A DNA stretch of 64,000 nucleotides from Bin87 sp965221295 (GTDB lineage Bacteria; Chloroflexota; Dehalococcoidia; Lucifugimonadales; UBA3495): contig OZ244879.1 in NCBI GenBank assembly GCA_965221295.1, positions 496,001 through 560,000 of the forward strand, given 5' to 3'. The position numbers and the translations under genes are program-made. Shown in pieces: positions 59,810 through 64,000 of this stretch (its first letter is position 1; each line of letters begins with the position of its first letter). The notes beneath the pieces are model-generated. The model saw nothing but the letters and a program-made list of their open reading frames with translations. It did no database searches and was not told where the DNA came from.

Positions 59810-60604
59810 TTACAGCCAAGCCACCTCGTAGTCGGTCGAAATGGGCTCCATCGCGTCCAAATCCCAGTCAAAGACGAGGACGGCGGATTCCTCGCCGCAG
59901 TAGGCTTCCAGCACGCGTTTGCCGTCGCGGGCAACGACGCTGACCGCCTCGTTGAAGTCCAGATCGTCGGCTTCCCAGCCGGAGCGGTTGCAGACCATGA
60001 TGGGCAGGCCGGTGTCCAGCGTGCGTTGCTCCCACTCGCCCACAGGCCCGCAATCGCCCGGCCCCCAGGACGCGGGGGACACCAGCAGCCTGGCGCCGCG
60101 TTCCTGGAGAATGCCGGCCACGTCGTTGCGGTAGGCGTCGGCGCAGATGACAACGCCCACCGGCACCTGGTCGCCAGAGTCGCCAGCCGGCGTTGGAATC
60201 GGAGCGATCACGTCGCCGGGCGACGACCAGGCTTCGGGGCCGCGCAGGGCTTTCACCTTGCGGTGCCGGCCGATGATGTCGCCGTCCGGCCCGATCACGA
60301 AGACAGTGTTGTACATCAAGCCGGCTTCTGGGTCGCGCTCTGGGTGAGAGAGAAACACCGTAACGCCCCGGTCGGCCACCAGGCCGCAGAACCGTTGCAT
60401 CCATGCGTCGGGCTGGGGCTGGATCCAGTCGGCGCCGATGACCTCGACGAACTTGTAGCCGGTGATGAACAGTTCGGGGGTGATCACCCATTGCGCCCCC
60501 AGGTCGGCGGCGCGAGCCAGTCCTCGCTCGGCCAGGGCGCGGTTGTGTTCCACGTCGGCGACCACCGGGGCCAGGTGCAGCATGGCAACGCGCAAGGGTT
60601 TCAT
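59810..60604 (-). CDS. Carbon-nitrogen hydrolase (nitrilase superfamily)
   Basis: The product is 264 residues with the Glu-Lys-Cys triad: E44 in WVITPELFITGY, K116 in GRHRKVKALRG and C154 in VVICADAYRNDVA. It is cytoplasmic. Members hydrolyse amides such as N-carbamoyl compounds or omega-amides. The length agrees with the amidase branch. A TATAAT box lies upstream on the minus strand. Confidence 0.9.
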   Translation of the reverse strand: MKPLRVAMLHLAPVVADVEHNRALAERGLARAADLGAQWVITPELFITGYKFVEVIGADWIQPQPDAWMQRFCGLVADRGVTVFLSHPERDPEAGLMYNTVFVIGPDGDIIGRHRKVKALRGPEAWSSPGDVIAPIPTPAGDSGDQVPVGVVICADAYRNDVAGILQERGARLLVSPASWGPGDCGPVGEWEQRTLDTGLPIMVCNRSGWEADDLDFNEAVSVVARDGKRVLEAYCGEESAVLVFDWDLDAMEPISTDYEVAWL

Positions 60605-60641
60605 GGTTCAAACCTGCCGAGCAAAAGGATAAGTTGGTGGG

Positions 60642-60647
60642 ATTATA
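60642..60647 (-). promoter_or_regulatory. Candidate -10 (TATAAT) for the nitrilase-family gene
   Basis: A perfect TATAAT on the minus strand lies 38 nt before the ATG at 60604. The -35 region overlaps the end of the upstream gene and is weak. Confidence 0.4.
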
Positions 60648-60660
60648 GCGCCCCGAGCGG

Positions 60661-61620
60661 TTACGGCTGCGGCAATCGAAGCCAAACTGTGTTGGGATCC
60701 ACGCCGCAGACTTCAAGCAATTTACGAGTATTCCGGCCCGCTCCCCCGGCGCCTAAATTTCCCTCAATAATGAACCGGGTTCCCGAGATTTCGATTGGTT
60801 TGTTAAAGGAATGCCCGGCGCGATGCGTTGGCTCCGTATTCACGATATTGCGACGCCCACCCGAAGATACTGGCACGTCGTTTTCTGTGAGCAATGACTC
60901 CGAGGCAAGCCAGTCTACCGTGTGTTGCACCATACGGAACCAAGCGCTGACTTCCCGCTCCCGTCCATCGCGAAATCGGATAGCCAGCGGCCTTGTCGCG
61001 CCACGGGCGATATGAACATTGCCAAGTGGCTGCCAACCGTCTTCAGGAGGCGGTGGTATCGGAATCGCTTGTGGCGTCGACGGGACCGGCGCTGGCACGG
61101 ATTCTTGCGGTTGCAAGATGGGTTCTTTCGCCTGCATTGGATTTCCCGACGCCAAATTGGGCCGCCACAGCAGCAGCAGTTGCAGGGCCAACTCGTGGGC
61201 TGGGCGGCTGGAAATTCGCGGGTTCAACAGGCTACGGTCTTCCAATGGCGCCTGTCTGAAGACTTCATAGAATTCCCACAGATCGCCATCGGTAACGGCC
61301 GCGTAGCGCACGCCTCTTGTGTTGGCGTAATTGAGCATCTGCATCCGCTCATCGTCATTGAGGGAGTGGCCGAGCCGCTTGGCTTCCACGATGGCCGCCG
61401 GAATCGCCTCTCGCCCGTTGAGCGCATAGTCCGCTCTGCCGCCGCCTACGCTGTACTCCGGCGTAACCACCGCTGGGTCGGATACGTCCCAACCCAGCGC
61501 GGTCAACAAAGGATCGACCAAAGCCATGCGGGTGCGCGTTTCGTTCTCGCGGAGCGTCGCGCCGTGCTCTCGAATCCGCTGTTGCAGCGTTTCGATTACG
61601 CCAACCAGGTCGTCCAGCAT
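60661..61620 (-). CDS. Stand-alone HsdR_N-like PD-(D/E)XK nuclease domain protein
   Basis: The product is 319 residues. The N-terminal 160 residues resemble the type I restriction R-subunit N-terminal domain: RTRMALVDPLLTALGWDV, the D64 ... E79-A-K81 nuclease motif within GRADYALNGREAIPAAIVEAKRLGHSL, then MLNYANTRGVRYAAVTDGDLWEFYEV. A Pro-rich linker (PAPVPSTPQAIPIPPPPED) separates a C-terminal domain with VSAWFRMVQHTVDWLASESLL and a final FIIEGNLGAGGAGRNTRKLLEVCGVDPNTVWLRL. There is no helicase part and no HsdM/HsdS gene nearby. GGAGG precedes the ATG. It sits beside the repeat array. Confidence 0.85.
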   Translation of the reverse strand: MLDDLVGVIETLQQRIREHGATLRENETRTRMALVDPLLTALGWDVSDPAVVTPEYSVGGGRADYALNGREAIPAAIVEAKRLGHSLNDDERMQMLNYANTRGVRYAAVTDGDLWEFYEVFRQAPLEDRSLLNPRISSRPAHELALQLLLLWRPNLASGNPMQAKEPILQPQESVPAPVPSTPQAIPIPPPPEDGWQPLGNVHIARGATRPLAIRFRDGREREVSAWFRMVQHTVDWLASESLLTENDVPVSSGGRRNIVNTEPTHRAGHSFNKPIEISGTRFIIEGNLGAGGAGRNTRKLLEVCGVDPNTVWLRLPQP

Positions 61621-61656
61621 CGCAATTCCTCCGAAACCTGGCGGCAGTCTATCACG

Positions 61657-62215
61657 ACGGGCAATGCCCGTGCGGACGCGTGGGCACGGGCCGTTGGTCT
61701 CGGCCAACGAGATTGCCGCGCTGCGCTCGCAATGACAGTGGAAAAGGCCGCTCGCAATGACAGTCTGGGGAGGGCGCTTTACTGCTGTCATTGCGAGGAG
61801 CGCTAGCGACGCGGCAATCCCGGCGCCTGGGCGAACGGCCGCCGGGGCTGGGGGCGGAAGCGGGAGCGCCGCGCGTTGCGGTCAACGAGATTGCCGCGCT
61901 GCGCTCGCAATGACAGTGGAAAAGGCCGCTCGCAATGACAGACCGTAGCAACTGTCATTGCGAGGAGCGCTAGCGACGCGGCAATCCCGGCGCCTGGGCG
62001 AACGGCCGCCGGGGCTGGGGGCGGAAGCGGGAGCGCCGCGCGTTGCGGTCAACGAGATTGCCGCGCTGCGCTCGCAATGACAGTGGAAAAGGCCGCTCGC
62101 AATGACCCACACTCTGTCATTGCGAGGAGCGCTAGCGACGCGGCAATCCCGGCGCCTGTGCGAACGGCCGCCGGAGCTGGCGATGGAGGGCCGAAGGCGG
62201 CGCGTTACGAGCGAA
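61657..62215. repeat. Tandem array of the dispersed inverted-repeat element
   Basis: Two identical full copies (61785-61916 and 61952-62083, 132 bp each) begin CTGTCATTGCGAGGAGCGCT and end CTGCGCTCGCAATGACAG. The arms are inverted complements. Copies are separated by TGGAAAAGGCCGCTCGCAATGAC linkers, giving a period of 162-167 bp. A right-arm fragment lies at 61657-61763 and a third, 3'-decayed copy begins at 62114. The array fills the gap between the nuclease gene and hicB. Confidence 0.93.
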
Positions 62216-62313
62216 TGCGAATAACCACAGGTGTGCCAGCTTCGTCTCGATGGACAGGGGTTCCGGTATGAAGAGGGTTGTACCAGCCAACAGGCATGGT
62301 ATTCCCAGCGCCA

Positions 62314-62748
62314 TCAGGCGACTTGTTCAACGGCCGCCGGAGCGCAACCCACCACCCGCATGGCCTCGATCACCCTTGCGATGGGCGTACAGTAGTCGAG
62401 GCTCAACAGCGGAGCGGCGTCTTCTTCGGCGATGCCCAAGCGTTCCGCCAGTTCGGGCAGGTCGATGTTTTGCGCGCGCATGGCGGTGTACAGGTCAAGC
62501 TGGGCGGCGATGACCGGCTGCACCGTAAACAGTTCCTGCCCTTCCTGGTACGGGCTGGGCGTCGGGAGGTCTTCGCCGAAACTGATGTAGGCGCTCAAGG
62601 CCACGACCAAGCAATCTTCGGCAAGAATGAGGGTTTCCTTGAACGAGAATCCGCCAGTGTTGGCCCCGTCGACGTCGGGGAAAGTGGCCACAAATCCATC
62701 CCCGTCCGATTCGGAACCATCAATGTTGCAGGGGTACGTGTACCGCAT
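62314..62748 (-). CDS. hicB: HicB-type antitoxin
   Basis: The product is 144 residues. The N-terminal partial RNase H-like fold is YTYPCNIDGSESDGDGFVATFPDVDGANTGGFSFKETLILAEDCLVVALSAYI. A C-terminal DNA-binding domain (DLYTAMRAQNIDLPELAERLGIAEEDAAPLL) follows. It neutralises HicA and represses the operon. The gene starts 2 nt after the toxin gene stop, the usual hicA-hicB order. Confidence 0.88.
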   Translation of the reverse strand: MRYTYPCNIDGSESDGDGFVATFPDVDGANTGGFSFKETLILAEDCLVVALSAYISFGEDLPTPSPYQEGQELFTVQPVIAAQLDLYTAMRAQNIDLPELAERLGIAEEDAAPLLSLDYCTPIARVIEAMRVVGCAPAAVEQVA

Positions 62749-62750
62749 GG

Positions 62751-62957
62751 CTAAAACTCCCTTGGGTCAATTCCCAACTGGCGCAGCATATCAAAATATG
62801 TTCGACGAGGAATCTCGCCGTTCTGTACAGTGGTTTTTCGATTTCCCAACCAAAAAAACCCATGGCTGCCCTTGCCCCGCGCCGGGTCGAACTGCCATTT
62901 CAAGTCATTAGCCCTAGCGTAACGCCTAGCGCGCCGGATGAATTCCCTGCCGTTCAC
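62751..62957 (-). CDS. hicA: HicA-type mRNA interferase toxin
   Basis: The product is 68 residues with the double-stranded RNA-binding-like fold. GSHGFFWLGNRKTTVQNGEIPRRTYFDMLRQLGI contains the catalytic His of the G-S-H motif. Size and order agree with HicA, which cleaves mRNA in translation. Confidence 0.88.
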   Translation of the reverse strand: MNGREFIRRARRYARANDLKWQFDPARGKGSHGFFWLGNRKTTVQNGEIPRRTYFDMLRQLGIDPREF

Positions 62958-63109
62958 GCTACTATTGTCGTGTTGACGCTCCCGGGTGTCAAATTACCTC
63001 GTACCAACCTCGCTAGATTGGAATGACGCCGTGGCCTAAAACCTACCCAAACCGGTGTCCCGTCGCCAACCCCTCCGTTTTGCCACCGCCGGAAACTTAG
63101 CGCGCCGCC

Positions 63110-63778
63110 TCAACTGAACTCCGTCCGGCGATGCTGCCCCAGCCCGGTTCGGCGCAGCGTCTCCGCCAGGGTTGGCTCCAGATCCGCCGGCCCTCGCACC
63201 CAGAGGTGCGGACGCGGCGCCGGCTGGTCAGCCCCTGCCATCCGCCTGTAGATTTCCCAGGTGGCTTCGCTGTGCGCCGCGTCGCCGATGCCCTGGGCCC
63301 GGTCGTCCAGGCGCTGGCGGGCCAACCACGGGCAGACGGTGAAGCGGATGATCAGCGGATCAACACCGGCGTCGGCGGCGACCGCGTAGAGCGGACGGCG
63401 CACGTTCTCGTTGAGGTTGGTGGCGTCGAACACCACTGAGCAGCCCTCACGCAGGTATCCCCTGGTCAATACGTGCATGGCGGCGAACACCCGCCGGTGT
63501 TCGCGCCGGCTGTACTGGGGCCTAGGCGCCAGCAGCCGACGGGTGCGGTCGCTGTTCAGCCAGAGGAAGGGCGCCCGCGCCGAAAGTTCACGGGCGAAGT
63601 GGGACTTGCCGGAGCCGGGCAGGCCGCATAGCGCCACCAGGGCGGGCGATGCCGTCGGCTCTGGTCGCTCGCCGTCGTACACGGAGCGCAGGAACTCCAG
63701 ATCTTTGGGGCGCAGACCGCCAGCGGTCCAGAAATTGGTGGGAGACCCTACAGGCTGACCCGACAATTGCGTCCCCAT
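63110..63778 (-). CDS. P-loop kinase-like protein (AAA_33/zeta-toxin-like fold)
   Basis: The product is 222 residues with Walker A GLPGSGKSHFARELS (52-66), the LWLNSDRTRRLL segment, VVFDATNLNENVRRPLYAVAADAG and the R-x-x-x-R lid RQRLDDRA. This is the fold of polynucleotide kinases and small-molecule kinases; zeta-toxin relatives share it. There is no adjacent antitoxin-like gene, so a metabolic or RNA-repair kinase is as likely. The next gene is the YggT end. Confidence 0.8.
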   Translation of the reverse strand: MGTQLSGQPVGSPTNFWTAGGLRPKDLEFLRSVYDGERPEPTASPALVALCGLPGSGKSHFARELSARAPFLWLNSDRTRRLLAPRPQYSRREHRRVFAAMHVLTRGYLREGCSVVFDATNLNENVRRPLYAVAADAGVDPLIIRFTVCPWLARQRLDDRAQGIGDAAHSEATWEIYRRMAGADQPAPRPHLWVRGPADLEPTLAETLRRTGLGQHRRTEFS

Positions 63779-63791
63779 GGCCCCGAAGGCG

Positions 63792-64000
63792 CTATAGCAA
63801 TGCCCGGACGACGTATTGAATGACGACCAAGATCACCATGACCACCAGGGGGCTGAAATCGATCATCCCGGTCTGGGGCAGCGCCCGGCGAATCGGACCC
63901 AATACCGGCTCCGTAACCCTGAACACCACCTCGTAGATCTGAAGCAGGAATTCCGGCGCGGTGTTGCCCTGCATCGACATGTACTGCACCACAAACCCCA
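63792..64000 (-). CDS. YggT family membrane protein (cut by window edge)
   Basis: The frame is open to the right edge, so the N-terminus is missing. Visible residues include FLLQIYEVVFRVTEPVLGPIRRALPQTGMIDFSPLVVMVILVVIQYVVRALL, the second half of a YggT protein with the conserved TEPxLxPIRR...DFSP motif and last membrane helix. The likely full length is 85-95 residues. Confidence 0.85.
   Translation of the reverse strand, partial: GFVVQYMSMQGNTAPEFLLQIYEVVFRVTEPVLGPIRRALPQTGMIDFSPLVVMVILVVIQYVVRALL

Noticed and set aside
61785..62215. CRISPR array
   Set aside because: Units are about 132 bp with inverted ends, the intervening sequence is itself repeated rather than unique, and there are no cas genes.
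1..64000. tRNA or rRNA genes
   Set aside because: I looked for typical T-arm and anticodon patterns and rRNA signatures and saw none I could support; a covariance-model search would be decisive.

Overview
The window is a high-GC, gene-dense bacterial chromosome segment. Its gene content fits a Chloroflexota (SAR202/Dehalococcoidia-like) heterotroph: an Alternative Complex III (ACIII) respiratory cluster joined to cytochrome c maturation genes, luciferase-like flavin monooxygenase, acyl-CoA dehydrogenase and ligase, several short-chain dehydrogenases, two gamma-glutamyltransferase-type hydrolases, a dipeptide-type ABC transporter, NHL/SMP-30/PQQ propellers and a DUF1800 protein. The taxonomic call is inference from gene content; no rRNA or tRNA gene was recognised.

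Layout. 0-5 kb: the end of a DUF1800 gene, a tandem pair of PaREP1-like genes (the second frameshifted), a 0.9-kb repeat-bearing gap, an acyl-CoA dehydrogenase, a 17-bp minisatellite and an NHL propeller gene. 5-16 kb: flavin monooxygenase, a two-gene unit of Uma2-like nuclease plus zinc-ribbon DEAH helicase, toxin-antitoxin-like small genes, an acyl-CoA ligase, a TIM-barrel protein, DUF488, a TPP enzyme and a CMD-family protein. 16-19 kb: a large stand-alone GHKL-type ATPase. 19-29 kb: NHL protein, AAC(6')-like acetyltransferase, a membrane protein with a tetrapeptide-repeat tail, SMP-30, gamma-glutamyltransferase, two paralogous SDRs, an ion channel with an aberrant filter, an HesB/IscA-like protein with a Cys/Gly tail, and a pentapeptide-repeat protein. 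29-39 kb: a possible integrase remnant, a secreted protein, a second gamma-glutamyltransferase, two oligopeptide ABC ATPases, small membrane proteins, a catalytically odd SDR and a ROK kinase.

39.6-53.7 kb is one minus-strand cluster. Reading 5' to 3' it has a small membrane subunit, pentaheme cytochrome, molybdopterin-type subunit, Fe-S subunit, two NrfD-like membrane subunits, two DUF3341 subunits and a monoheme lipoprotein cytochrome. These are followed by CcmH, CcmF, a CcmI-like protein, a coiled-coil membrane protein, an unknown secreted/anchored protein and a TlpA-like thioredoxin. Most of the Ccm genes overlap by 1-8 nt, so the unknown members probably serve cytochrome maturation. ACIII would oxidise quinol and pass electrons to cytochrome c; the Ccm genes would attach haem. 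A strong terminator-like hairpin sits inside the start of ccmH and may separate expression of the two halves.

53.7-64 kb: peptide ABC transporter binding protein and permeases (their likely ATPases are at 33.8-35.9 kb), a membrane-anchored PQQ propeller, a nitrilase-family hydrolase, a stand-alone HsdR_N-like nuclease, a tandem array of a dispersed inverted-repeat element, a HicAB toxin-antitoxin pair, a P-loop kinase and the end of a YggT gene. The most interesting leads are the GHKL ATPase, the Uma2-helicase pair, the repeat family, the ccmH hairpins and the unknown Ccm-operon genes.
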